In this document: one piece after another, positions 23,881 to 34,866 of the stretch
How the letters are laid out: every line of letters starts with the position of its first letter
Position numbering within the stretch: position 1 is the first letter of the stretch
Assembly (NCBI RefSeq): GCF_000003815.2
Contig: NC_049992.1
Location: 19,545,111-19,609,110 of the forward strand
DNA from: Branchiostoma floridae
Taxonomy: Eukaryota > Chordata > Leptocardii > Amphioxiformes > Branchiostomatidae
Direction of reading: 5' to 3'
Length of the DNA stretch: 64,000 nt
Notes under the pieces: model-generated
What the model was told of the DNA's origin: nothing
What the model saw: only the letters and a program-made list of their open reading frames with translations
The model's database searches: none
Position numbers and translations under genes: made by a program

Positions 23881-24728
23881 ATGGTCGCCAGGATGAAGCG
23901 AATGTCCTTCGAGCAGAAACTACTAGTTGTGTCTGTTACAAGCTTCCTACTCGGCTGGTGAGTACATGTTTTACGGAACTCTGCATTTCTTTTGGCGGTT
24001 CATTTATGTATCTATTTATTGAGATTGCAGACTAAACAATACATGGCAAACCCAGGTAGCTAAGCTGATATTTTTTGCCAACACATACATACATTTACAG
24101 TTCTGATAGAATAACATAATTAACTCAAATGGTTAACGTATACTTCAAAATGAAACAACAAGATTAAGCCTAAACACAAACCTTCTTGAATAGAACACAA
24201 GTTAAGTTGAAATATAGGTGCGGAACTTGTGGGTTAGAAGTTTGCATGGAAATGTAACTATCAAGTAACAGATTGAAGTTACAATATGCTTTTTTTAGTG
24301 AAGTCTCCTCAATGGTACATGCTGCTTTCTCTGCTTAGCACTCAGCATTCGGGAAAGAGTATGGAAGTTGAACACACACCACTACCAGTGGACTAGCCCC
24401 CTGCTGTAGTGATTGCGTTGTGTGGCCCAGGGCTAAGGAAACAGAGATGGGCGCCGCCATATGCACCATCAGACACGGGAAGGGTTTAACATAACTTTTT
24501 CTTAAACTTCTCAATAGTCATATTTTTACCCTTTTGTAGCTGCTTGGGAAAACTGTGGTGCTTGCTTCTCGTCCCTTGTGGAAAACGTTCCGTACGGATT
24601 CCGTACGATGCCGTAGTGGATGGGAACAGTTCCATCCGTCTAGCTGGCTTCCAGATGGCGATGATTTTCCTGCCTGTGAGCCGAGGACCACAGACCGGCA
24701 GTTTGCCGAGGAACCCTGACGTCGAGAG
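23881..24728 (+). CDS. B4GALNT1-like: Exons 1-2: cytoplasmic tail, signal anchor and start of stem
   Basis: A short basic tail (Met-Val-Ala-Arg-Met-Lys-Arg, then Ser-Phe-Glu-Gln-Lys) leads into a hydrophobic segment split by the intron (LLVVSVTSFLLG / CCLGKLWCLLLV), typical of a Golgi type II anchor. The donor after Gly-Tr is GTGAGT and the acceptor ttttgtag. Then comes the lumenal stem with one N-glycosylation sequon (Asn-Ser-Ser). Confidence 0.85.
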
Positions 24729-26996
24729 GTTAGTTCTGTATGACCTTCAAAGGCGCAAAACTCCTTTTTTTGCGCTATATATAAATCTTAATGTACATTT
24801 TGATTGTCTATATTTAATATCATTATTATAGGAAGCTCAGTTCCAAGACGTAATGTAACGATACTTTAAGATCAATACCAATAGCAACATATTTCATTGG
24901 TTGCAATTTGAAGAAAAATAGGGATTAATAGATGTATATAATGTATTTGGCATTGCACGGCTGTATCTGGTGGTGGTGGAAAGTGATAAAGCGTTAATGC
25001 TTCATATGATTTAATGGTGCTACTAAACTATGTTATGTATTTATGATGCGTTATGTCATGGTGATATATGTAGCTTATACATAAGGCCATGTTATATCAA
25101 AATATCTGTAGAACACTATGCATGGGAATTCAGATCTTTCCTAAGGAAAGCAGAGATTCTTCTGAATTCCAATCTCTACTGTGACATCTACATAATATCA
25201 GTAACTATTATGTTGGTTTTGTTTAACTTACGGTTTCATTCTATTTTTCAGCTACCTTGGGGAGAAGCCATGTCAGTGCACAGGGCGGTGGTTAAAAGAA
25301 TATTTCACAACCGAAGACTGGACTGTGAAACAACTGCAAAGAGACAGCAATCTGAAGAGATTCAATAGACGGTATGTACAGTCCATTTTCCTGCCACCGC
25401 GAAATTACCCCCCCTCCCACGACGTTAAATGCTTTATGCGGTGGTTTTGTGTTCTCGGTTTTCGTGGTGGCCACTTCATCGTGAACTTAGAACCAATTTT
25501 TCCATTATAGTAGGAGACTACAGACTATGGCATGCCAAAAGCAGTTACTCAAGCAACTGGATTTGATTTTCCAAAATCATATCCAGTTGCTTGAGTAACT
25601 GCCTTTTGGTATATCTTATTACCTGAATGTCGAACCTACATCGACGTACAGACTATGGCGCTACCGTAAATTTAGTAACACAGTTATTCCTTGTTCCCTG
25701 AGCAGACGCCTTGACCCACCGGATATTTATAACCATGCGGACGGCCTGTCTCCTGTCAGCTATCCCGCTCACGGCGTGGTCGTCAGGCCTCTAAGGGCTG
25801 TGCTTTTAGAAGGTAACTTACCTCCTTGTCTGTTAAACAGGGAGAAAATGGGTTACTATAATGCGTATTAATTCTATGTTACACATGCAATAGGAGTGTG
25901 TGTTTATGTGTCCTGCATGAGTTAAAGCCATGTGTAAACTAGCATAGTACGAGGGGGTTTCAAAAAGTAATGTCACTAGTTTCATGACAGGCTCATTTTT
26001 ACACCAAGTGAGTTGAAATTTGGTACAGTGGTAAAGGCATATATCCTCTTGAAAGTGAGATATCCCACTTTGTTGTTCACATTTTTATGAGTGACTGAGT
26101 TGAGTTCAAGATGACCACACCCTTGTTTTCCCGTCGAAAGAAATTAGAGGTTCAATTAAGGTGCAATTGATAATGTCCCTGACTCACTTGCAGCAATTTT
26201 ATGAAACTAAAACTGCACTTGTATCAAGTTCCATTTATCCGTAAGACACATGTCAATTTTTGCCTTTTAAATCCAATCATGTATTCTTTTTTTCGTTCCT
26301 TGGGAGAAGTAAGGTATGACCCCGGTCATCAGTGCCGTTAATCAGGGGTGGGCTGATTTAAGTTTCTGTAGTGGACTTTTCAATACACAGAAAGAAATCA
26401 AACTTTGCACACTTCTTGGTCTTGAAACAACCAATAACTGTGCCAAGTTTCGTATCTTTTAGTTGATGGCAAATTAGTCTACAAAAGCTTTGATAAATAA
26501 ACCACGTATTTGGCTATTAATCAAACTGCCTGTAATATAGTAACTCGCTCCTTTCTAGCAGCCGTATAAGATGAACCATTGGGAGTTCAGATATGAAAAT
26601 TGGCATGTAACTTATAGAGACATTTGTTATTATACAGGTAAAATTTCGGCTTCCTACAGTAGTTATAAGAGGGTCAGATCTAGAGGAACTGATCTTCTGA
26701 CAAACTTCCAGGGGTATGGTTATCTTGAAATCAACTCAGTTGCTCATTAAAATTTTAACAACAAATTGAGATATTCTAATCTCAAGAAAATATATGCCTT
26801 CACCTTTGTGCCAAATTTCATTTCATTCGAGGAAAAAATGAGCCTGTTATAAAACTAGTGACATTACTTTTTGAAGCACCCTCGTATGTATGTGTATGTG
26901 TGTGTTTTGTGTTTCTGCGGGTATTTATGTGTATACTATGCATGTATGTGTGTGTGTGTCTATGTGTGCGTGTGTGTGTGTCTGTGCGTATGTGTA

Positions 26997-27037
<41 letters not shown>

Positions 27038-30000
27038 CAGACTGAGAGAGAGAGAGAAAGAGAGAGAGAGTGTGTGTTTCTGTGTGCCTGTGTGTGACTT
27101 GACCATGTGATATATGCATGCTTTTGTTGTGTAGTCGTGAGAATATTTCTTGCCAATTTCACAACTTGAACCATAAGTTTTATTTTCCAGGCATTCGAAT
27201 TGAGTGGTTCGAGGTGGAGGACTACTTTAGAGGCACCGTATTCGAGGTAAAATATACATTCAGCGTCATGTAAAATCGATAACTAACAGCGCATACAAGT
27301 AAACGGCATCATTGCGATCATTATAGAAACATTACAGATGCTTTATCTCTACCGATTCTTCGTTGCAATTTATGGAATCACTGCTTTGTTAAAATTGTAG
27401 GTTGAATTCAGCGGAAATATGGGAGTTTTTACAGTCCTCGCCATTATTGAAGACGTGAGTATCGTAGGAGACAACACCAACAACATGATCATCCGGACAA
27501 CGAAACCGATTCACCTCAACCAGCAACTCCGAAAAGTCGTCTATCTCAACACAGAGTTTAACGCAAACAAATATGACCTCGGTAATAATCTACTCCATAC
27601 AAAACACCTTTAGAATATGACATAAGACATGTATGGATTCTGTATACACACTCATGTAAACCCATCCTAATGGTGCGTATACACATGTATAGTCAAGTCC
27701 GTATGAGGTAGGTATGGAAGTCAGGGCCACTATAGGTAGCTGGAAAAATAATAGAAATTTGACAAATATAGCCTGATTAAATCTCACTTATAGCAGCCCG
27801 TTTGGTACGTTATCTGTCTATATTTGCAACTTATATTGACACCTATAAATCAAGATCCTTTTGATACATAGGTCTGACATGTACAGGGATTTTAAGTGGA
27901 CATTGATAATTAAACGCTTAAGCCGCACTGCTAACGCCTTAATTCCCTCACGGAAATTGAGTTCTACGGCCTCTTGTTTTACAGTTAAGGTCCGGTACAT
28001 GGGCTTCACCGCTACTGTACCTGTCCACATCCAACACCGACAGCTGCCCTGGTTATACGAGCCAGAGAAAGGTAAGGCTTAGGTCACATTTCCACACCGG
28101 GGCCCGGCCGGGATGTTTTAAGGAAAGAAAAATTAAAATGTATACCTAGAAATATACACATATCATGCCCATGAACCTTATTTTGACATTTTGTGTACTG
28201 TAGTTTGGTGTCTTTTATATCATGCTTTTCGCTCCCGAAAGCTACCCGGTCGGGCCCCGGTTTCGAAATGTGACCTAAGCCTCATATAGGCTACACCTTT
28301 TACATTTTAGCTACATGATATCGACGGTCTGAAAGAATACAGATCACCTTGTAAATTTTTGTGATGTTTGTAACAAAATGATTTTCAATTTGTCTATTTG
28401 CTGAAAACAGTCTCCGCAATGTCCAAACATATTGGAATCAGAAGGTCAGGGAGGCACATATGATGACCAGGCTGACAAGAATCAATGATCTCATTAAATA
28501 CATCTGTTACTATTCATAATAGAGTTATAGAATAGAATGGAATAGAATAAAATAGAAAATTCTCTGCAAATATCATTAAGGACAATGTAAGTAAATTTTA
28601 TTGATGGCATTCGCGCGCGATTACTAATTTTTGCCTGATTTCAGAAAAAACAAAACAAGAAAAAAGGTTCTGTTGTGGCCTAATGATTGTACTTTTCAAC
28701 ATACACGGGCGAACAGAAAACCACGTTTATCACTATATACATTGTCACATACTTCTATGTTTTACCATGTACTTGGAATTTGCCTTCGAATTCGAGCACA
28801 AACTTGCAACATAGTCTTGTAAAACATAGGCAGCTAATTTTCTAATGAATGGGTGCGGTTAACAGTAACAGTATCATTATTAATAAATAAAGTTTTATTG
28901 CAAATTCATGCCCGTGGGCTAATTGCAGGTAACATACAAGATTCAATCAGTGTAAAATACAGTATCACAAGTGTCTACTCTAGTCTAAAACTAGTGAGAG
29001 CTAACTCTAGATCCTGGGTTATTGGGTTCGACTCCTTTTTTTAAGACAGTGGAAGAAAAAGATCCCACCTTTTCTATTATGTGTGGGTTTTGTGATGTTA
29101 AAAGGAGAACTGTTTTCTTTTTATCATTGAATGTGAGAAAGTTTGGATGGAATTTGATGGCCTCTTTGAACAGCTCTTTTCTTTCTTGGTTATAGAGAGG
29201 GCAGTTTGACATAAAATGTGTTTCGTCTTCCACCACATTTGACGTGCATTGTTTGCACGTTCTTTCACACACTTTGGTTATATGTGAATCGAGTCATTAC
29301 AACATAATCTAGATAATGTTCATCAAATCAACACAAATATAGGAAAGATGGGGGACAGAGTCACGGTGGTTGTGACGTCATCAGGTGACTATGACAACCT
29401 GAGACGCCTGCTGAAGTCTGTGGAACAGTACTACCCTAAAACTACAGTCATCGTGGCAGACGACAACACTGCAGACGTGTGGAAGGCTTACCAAGTTCGT
29501 AATGTCAAGCACTACAGGATGCCGCCTAACAAGGTAACATCGCTTCTTCTTGATATGTAATGTAATTTTAACTAGAGGTAAAATATACTGTAAGAAAAAT
29601 CTCACAAAAACTTGCACATGCCTCATATTCTATGTGGTAAGGTATACGCTTTGTATTTAACAAGTTGGGAGATTAAAAATATAGCAATCTCGAAAACAGT
29701 GGTATCATGTAGCGCCAATCAGTAGGGCTAAATTGGCTCAAACCCCGGGGTACATGGTTCAAAACAGCTGACATGACTGATATTCATCTGCCCTTGGGAA
29801 TGGCACTTCACACGACTTTTCTCACTTCACTCGGGTGTATCTGACTACCTAGCTTCGGTAAGAGACGTCCCTTGAAAAGGCTTTTATAAGATGTTAATGA
29901 AGGCCCCGTGTAAATGTGCTTCCCGGAGTGAGTAACTAAAAACATACAGTGCTACAGCCGCAACTGGGGAAATTACTGTAGATATAGACCCTTGCGATTT

Positions 30001-32353
30001 AGCCCCTCCAATTGTACGATCCTCGCAATTCAACTCCTGGCTGCGCATTCCCCCACCCATCAACAGTAATGACAATAGCTAGAACTGCTTTCTCTGCTTA
30101 GCATTCAGTGACTATTAGAAAGACTGTGTGCATGGTTTTGAAAATAATTGATACTTTAACATATATGGGTTTCTTTTTATTTGCAGGGTTATTTCGCAGG
30201 CCTGAACCTCGGAATATCTCAAGTCGCCACGGAATATGTCCTCATCGTAGATGACGATCAGTACTTTACTAGAAAAACCAAACTGAGGGAATTAGTGTCG
30301 ATGTTGGACCACACCAACTATCACTTGGTAAGTTTGTTTCCATCCGGTGGGTGTAAATAGTCAGTTTTACAAGTAATTAAGTGAATTCACTTGGACATAT
30401 CAAGTATCAACTTGTCAACCGGTANNNNNNNNNNNNNNNNNNNNNNNNNNNNNNNNNNNNNNNNNNNNNNNNNNNNNNNNNNNNNNNNNNNNNNNNNNNN
30501 NNNNNNNNNNNNNNNNNNNNNNNNCACGCGCACCCGACCCTCGTATGAAGTGGTCATGCACAGTGACATATGACGATATACTAAATTTTAGATGAATACA
30601 CGCAATGTATCAGTTTCCTTTTGTTATTGTTATAAAAAAATTATCAAAGAGCATCCTGTTCTGTTTAAACCGAACCTATAGGTTGGAGGTACGGTGGAAA
30701 ACCCCGGCCAGAGCCTCGGCAGTACTTACCGTATCCTCGGGAACGCCACACACGCGTGTCTGGAGAGTCAGCGGCAGGTGTACCATCAGGTGCAGGGGTA
30801 TCCCGGTACGTCCATACAGAACTGTCATCCGGCTTTTAATCAAATACTTAAATCAATATTGAAAATGAATTACAGAACTTGACATGTGTGAAACATGACT
30901 AACAATATTAATTTTTCTTCAAAAAGACATTGTGGTGAAGAAGCTTCTTGATTGACTTATACAATAATTAGAAGTATTTCTTATAATTGTATGTTGCCTG
31001 TAATATGTATCACTATTTGGTAATTGTTTTGTTATTTAAATGGATGCTGTATGTTATACTGGCAGTTTATTTTAGCTGCCGTGATATTCTATTTTTGTTT
31101 TCTACCATACCCGTCTTATCATAATTTATACCTGCATATATCATTGCTTGTCCTTTAGTATTGTGCCCTAGTCTAAAGCAGCTTTCTGTTTTTATTATCT
31201 TTTTTTAGATTGCCCTTTTTGTTTTTACCGTCTTCCTTTTTGTAGTGTCTGTGTGCGGATAGATATGACGTATACATTGAGACTTTATGGGCAAAAAAAT
31301 AGATTTTTCATAACCGACGGTTTTCCTAACCAATGAACTGGCATTTCCGACACGTGACTTGAGAGACATGTTTTTGCAGCAACAGTTGTTTACATTTGCC
31401 TGTTTTGAATCATTTCATGTATTTGATTTTCTTCACTCACAATTAGTCCCATGGGCATGGATTTGCAATAGAACCTTTGTTATTTGTTACATTACAATTG
31501 ATTATTAAAACCTTCTGTTATCTCCCAGGTTGTCACGCTGCAGACCGCGTGGATAGTTTTTTCCTGGCGTCCACAGCTGACATCAGGGGGGTGGGGTTTG
31601 ATCCCCACCCCGCACAGGCACGGAACGGGCGGCAGGGGAGGGGCATGTCGGGTAATTCTTCTACTACCTTTATCTCCAAGCAGATCCACGGTGGCGTAAT
31701 ATAGTAGCAAACCCACCGTACCAGTTCGACTCCCTTTGGCCGGCTATACTCATTGGCCAGCTTTGATACTATCTTATGGCACCGTAGGATCTGCTTGGAG
31801 ATTGCCACTTCCTGTCTAACAAAAGGAAACATGGGCTAGTTGGAGGTTTCAGATGCACATGCGCACTGTGATGTATTATGAGAAATGCCAAAGTTTCCCC
31901 CCTTGTCATATAGATATCAAATGAAATTGCAAAAATTACTTATAATTCATCAAACATTTTAATTGTGCTCATACATTGAAATTTTGTATAAAATATTGTC
32001 TCCACCGGGAAAATGCCGAAAATTGTCACCAGCTAAAAACAAAAAAAACTCGTTTTTCTCAAGAAAGTCCATGCGAAGATAAATGAATTTACACTATCAA
32101 AGAATTTTTTACTTGCAGGTATTTCTATCGCGGATTATATTTTTTACGAGAAACTCTTCCTTTTTTTCCTGTAGAGTTTTTCGTGGCTGCCCTAGGCAGA
32201 CTCCGGATCGCGGTGTGTCAGCACGTGACTATCGGACAGGACGACCGGAGCGTCGGTACCAGCAGACAGCAGCGGGCAGCAGACATGGGCATGGAGGACA
32301 CGCATAACTTACTCAGGGACAACCTGACGTGCCTGGGACATAACTCTCAGTAG
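23881..32353 (+). CDS. B4GALNT1-like: Beta-1,4-N-acetylgalactosaminyltransferase, B4GALNT1-like (12 exons, complete)
   Basis: Exons: 23881-23957, 24540-24728, 25252-25371, 25706-25812, 27191-27246, 27401-27581, 27985-28071, 29343-29533, 30187-30327, 30682-30805, 31529-31651, 32175-32353. They total 1,575 nt, 524 residues (vertebrate enzyme about 530). All introns are GT-AG and phases agree. Family members (GT12) are Golgi type II enzymes adding beta-1,4-GalNAc to the galactose of sialylated acceptors such as GM3/GD3. Key motifs are VIVADD, the metal-binding VDDD of the DxD type, GGTVEN, VDSFFLA and GVGFDP, all in family order. The chosen ATG has A at -3 and G at +4; two upstream in-frame ATGs (23794, 23839) would add 29 or 14 residues. 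No sialic-acid acceptor preference can be read from the sequence. Confidence 0.9.
24310..24490 (+). mobile_element. SINE-like dispersed repeat in intron 1
   Basis: The block gctttctctgcttagca, then ctcagcattcgggaaagag, recurs truncated at 30.08-30.13 kb (gctttctctgcttagcattc). It is non-coding. The rest of intron 1 (23958-24309) is empty of recognisable features. Confidence 0.45.
25252..28071 (+). CDS. B4GALNT1-like: Exons 3-7: lumenal stem and N-terminal accessory region
   Basis: Exon 3 has a Cys-x-Cys pair (KPCQCTGRW). Exon 4 reads RRLDPPDIYNH and ends VVRPLRAVLLEG, matching the family segment before the catalytic domain. Exons 5-7 continue the beta-rich segment (EVEFSGNMGVF; VRYMGFTATVPVHIQH). 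Phases 2, 2, 1, 0, 1, 1 are consistent from exon 2 to exon 8. Introns of note: 24729-25251 holds nothing; 25372-25705 holds the hairpin element; 25813-27190 holds the mariner-like element and a GT/GA microsatellite. Confidence 0.85.
25500..25650. mobile_element. Hairpin element, second copy (inverted relative of 11.46 kb)
   Basis: gccaaaagcagttactcaag and caactggat pair with atccagttgcttgagtaact and gccttttgg. The right flank tatcttattacctgaatgtc, then gaacctacatcgacgta, is the reverse complement of the left flank at 11.46 kb, so the two copies face opposite ways. Arms have several mismatches. Confidence 0.7.
25950..26884. mobile_element. Mariner-like non-autonomous element, 935 bp, with TA duplication
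   Basis: The left end CGAGGGGGTTTCAAAAAGTA and the inverted right end CGAGGGTGCTTCAAAAAGTA continue as matching inverted repeats (atgtcactagttt, caggctcattttt, ggcatatat) for more than 120 bp. TA dinucleotides flank both sides (25948-25949, 26885-26886). TA target and this type of end fit the Tc1/mariner superfamily. No transposase ORF remains. Confidence 0.8.
26888..27080. repeat. GT- and GA-rich microsatellite
   Basis: A long imperfect (GT)n tract passes into (GA)n from about 27017 and back into GT. It begins right after the right end of the mariner-like element. Confidence 0.95.
28075..28287. mobile_element. MITE, ~210 bp, abutting a splice donor
   Basis: Inverted ends ggcttaggtcacatttccac, accggggcccggccggg and ccggtcgggccccggtttcg, aaatgtgacctaagcc. 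The left end begins three or four bases after the exon 7 border, so the donor GTAAGG overlaps or touches the element. Interior AT-rich, non-coding. Confidence 0.75.
28880..29290 (-). mobile_element. LINE 3' end fragment
   Basis: The minus-strand ORF (29272-28991) ends a reverse-transcriptase ORF: CxxC (CERTCKQC), HFMSNCPLY, then a Lys-rich tail. This is the C-terminal zinc-knuckle-like pattern of CR1/L2/RTE-type LINEs. The A/T-rich 3' tail with aataaa (reverse of tttatt at about 28888) follows. It is 5'-truncated and lies in intron 7. Confidence 0.65.
29343..30805 (+). CDS. B4GALNT1-like: Exons 8-10: catalytic core
   Basis: Exon 8 holds a Rossmann-like start (VTVVVTSSGDYDNLRRLLKS) and VIVADDN. 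Exon 9 begins GYFAGLNLGISQ and contains IVDDDQYF, where the Asp triad is the metal/UDP-sugar site. Exon 10 carries VGGTVENPG, a sequon (Asn-Ala-Thr) and HQVQGYP. The matching order in vertebrate B4GALNT1 is GRNLAVSQ, WVDDDFVF, VGGAV. Exons 8 and 9 end in phase 0, exon 10 in phase 1. Confidence 0.9.
29700..29885 (+). mobile_element. SINE copy, degenerate
   Basis: It contains ctgcccttgggaatggcact then tcacacgacttttctcac, the core shared with the SINE at 33.4 kb and the one at 63.5 kb, followed by gtatctgactacctagcttc. It lies in intron 8. The remainder of this intron holds a truncated relative of the 24.3-kb repeat near 30.09 kb. Confidence 0.6.
30425..30524. other. Assembly gap (100 N)
   Basis: Exactly 100 N inside intron 9, the usual placeholder for a gap of unknown size. 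It interrupts no exon of the model. Confidence 0.95.
31529..32353 (+). CDS. B4GALNT1-like: Exons 11-12: C-terminal catalytic segment and stop
   Basis: Exon 11 reads CHAADRVDSFFLAS then RGVGFDPHPAQ; exon 12 reads EFFVAALGRLRIAVCQH and ends with GHNSQ-stop (TAG 32351-32353). These align with the family blocks NFFLART, EVGFDP, EFFLDGLGSLRVGSC. The tail after the His is poorly conserved, as expected. The intron 10 sequence 30806-31528 holds nothing I can name. Confidence 0.85.
31671..31803. mobile_element. Small MITE in intron 11
   Basis: tatctccaagcagatccacg then gtggcgtaatatagtagcaaa at 31671-31711 is repeated inverted at 31758-31803 (ctttgatactatcttatggc, accgtaggatctgcttggag). About 133 bp, non-coding, starting 20 bases after the exon 11 donor. 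Confidence 0.75.
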
Positions 32354-33145
32354 ACAAAATTATCCTCTCATGCAAGACCTTTGCGTATGTGAAACAGACG
32401 ACCGTGTACATATCAAGTCCGTCCTAGGTCCGTATAGAGTTTTTTTTCTTACACAGCCGCACGCACAATACGTACCTCATATGCTTTTAAATTGTATTAT
32501 GTCAGATTTAGGTATTGTGAATTGGACTGTACTGTACTGTATGCGTACATCAAACTGACCACAAAAAAAAAAACGATTGGAGTGCACATGAAATGCATTT
32601 TGTGCGTACGGCTGCGCATTGAGAAATGTCAATACGGACTTTATATGAAGTTTATATACACAATCGTCTGACTACACGTTAAGTGCTTGTCATGAATCAC
32701 CAGACAATTACGTCACCACCTACGGTCGAGAAGCAGCGAGATTTGTTCCTTTCTCTCTAATCACAGGAATGTCTGTCAGTCTGATTGGTTGACGACTCGT
32801 TAGAGCTATTGCAAGGATATGCAGGGTTAACGCAGAACGTCTGTCTTTAATTAGGTAGCACCTTTAGAATATAGGTTTGAAAATGTCTATTTTTTATAAT
32901 TATATATGACAAACCGCGACGTCAACATTGGAGCTTTTTTTACATGGCGATTTACAACTATGAATATGATAAAATCTGCAATGTTGAATTTTTAATAGTT
33001 CCATTTATGTCTGTTTTGTAAAAAGACGCCAAATATGCATGTGACTGTAATTTTAAGAAAGATTTAAAAAGGGGTTATACATTAAAAAGTGTATTTTTGC
33101 GTCAATAAGCATCTTTCAATGCATCTTTACGTAAGGCCATGTTGA

Positions 33146-33151
33146 AATAAA
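33146..33151 (+). promoter_or_regulatory. Candidate polyadenylation signal (AATAAA)
   Basis: The first clear AATAAA on the plus strand after the B4GALNT-like stop, about 790 bp downstream. The stretch 32354-33145 would then be 3' UTR; it has no other feature. Confidence 0.4.
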
Positions 33152-33411
33152 GTTTTTAAACACACTGTCAATCTTGCAAATCAGCTGAGCACATTTGTGC
33201 CGTAAAATGAAAAAAAAGTAGACATATGAGAAAACAGATAAATGATATCATAGAATTATATGTAAATATAAATTCATATAATAAGATATGAAAGAACAAA
33301 AAATTGAAAATCTATTTTTGGTAGGGGTGGGTATCAATATAAAAAATTCAGGTACATGTACGGTGCAGGTCCAAAGGATCAGGTATGACACTTCAAAATG
33401 TACGCCATGTG

Positions 33412-33632
33412 GCGTCGGCGTGGCGTAACTGGTAGAGCGTTCGGCTCGGAATCTATGGGTCCTGAGTTCGATTCCCACCGTGCCCCCCGACGTTGTGCCC
33501 CTGGGAAAGGCACTTTACACGACTTTCCTTCTGTCTGTACCATGTATGTGGCATTGTTAATATAAGTTACAAAAACTTGAGTGCAGTGCCACATCGTCCT
33601 CGCCTGTCCAAAAAGCAAATAGAAAAAAAATG
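33412..33632 (+). mobile_element. tRNA-derived SINE with pol III boxes
   Basis: A box tggcgtaactgg (about 33419) and B box gttcgattcc (about 33467) have normal tRNA spacing. Then comes the core gtgcccctgggaaaggcact, ttacacgactttcc, and an A-rich 3' tail (agaaaaaaaatg) near 33625. Two degenerate copies of the core lie at 29.8 and 63.6 kb. Confidence 0.75.
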
Positions 33633-33637
33633 TACGC

Positions 33638-33690
33638 CAGGGGTCCAAATGCCAGGACCCCACTCGGGAGTTTCAGGTTTAAGGGTTAAA
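33638..33690. mobile_element. Fragment of MITE family A end
   Basis: ccaggggtccaaatg, then gaccccactcgggagttt, then aagggttaa matches the right end of the 15.98-16.95 kb element. Only the terminal ~50 bp are present. Confidence 0.55.
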
Positions 33691-33924
33691 CTGACGTCCT
33701 TTTTAGACATTACTTGCCCTCTTACATTCATTTATGAACTAGAGGTTTTGGTGTAGTACCACTACCAGAAGAAACCTATCCAAAATCTCCTGAGTTATGA
33801 TGTTAACAAACATCACAAAAATATTCACTCCCAAGAAAACAGTGAAATCCTTGATGTCAAAGGTGTGAAACTGATTTCGCTAAATGTTGTCATTGAAAGA
33901 AAATAAGACGCCAAGATTTTGTAA

Positions 33925-34340
33925 TACAGTTTTTTATACAATCTTTATTGACAACGACAAAAGTACAGCGACTTTCGTAAGGTCTACATGAATAACAACT
34001 ACTTACAGTACAACTAAACACATATATATGGATATCTATAGGTATGGATACATCAACATAAAGGGTCTAGCATGTCATTTACACTATTGGTTCTACGGTA
34101 TAAACAATCGTGAATATATTTGCCTACTTGTACACAATGTGGATTTTCGCCTCCCAGAATGTACTTGAATTTATCTATCGAACAGAGAGTAGCAAAGTCT
34201 TTAGAGCGAGCGGAAAGTAATGTGAACAGCTCTGTGCGTTTGTCATCATATAAAAAACTTTTAAAGTCGGTATTAATTAACGTCGTAAGCGGAAACACGC
34301 TGATCAGAAATATGCCGGTCGTGTGCACGGGCAATCCCCG
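33925..34340 (-). mobile_element. LINE 3' end fragment
   Basis: The minus-strand ORF (34334-34053) reads like a LINE C-terminus (DFKSFLYDDKRTELFTLLS; KYILGGENPH; HDCLYRR). The 3' tail has an inverted tttatt at about 33950. 5'-truncated. Confidence 0.5.
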
Positions 34341-34559
34341 CGGCCCTGAACAGTGTCTTCGGCATCAAGGTGGAAGAATTAATTCTTTCATAGAATAAAT
34401 TTTAGACGTAAAAACAATAAGTATGAACTTGAATTTACTTGTGATATGAGTTTTGAGGCCGCAAATTTTCCGAAACGGCACAAACTAAAAGTGAACGCTC
34501 CCAATCCATTTCAATGGTGTTTTAGGTTTATATGTTGAAAAAGTGTATTTTGCGACATC

Positions 34560-34866
34560 TAAGGTGGCGAATTGAAAGTGATAGCTAGAATACATTTTGA
34601 CGTCGGTGTGGTGGCCATTTCTTGTTAACTTTCTGTGTGATACATTTGTATTATGAGAATTCCACGTTTTAGCCAATAAAATCAATTAATAACGTCACGA
34701 TTACGTCATAGTATGTCATAATGATATGAAACTTTCAGGAATCATAAAAATATTAACAAGCACATAACCCCATGTAAATTTGGTGATCGGGATAACAAAG
34801 AGGGGACGAAAGATACCCCCCCCCTCCCAGGCCGAGGAATGCGAAAAAGCCCAGTCTGGATAGGGT
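34560..34866 (-). mobile_element. Decayed TTAA MITE, family B end
   Basis: The end ccccccccctcccagg, then gaaaaagcccagtctggata, ggg matches the inverted terminal part of the 60.25-kb element; CRE-like acgtcacgattacgtcat lies inside. The intergenic stretch 34866-36370 shows nothing more than AT-rich unique sequence. Confidence 0.5.

Noticed and set aside
26818..27174. ORFs of His/Thr or Cys/Val in the 27-kb region
   Set aside because: Translations of a GT/GA microsatellite.
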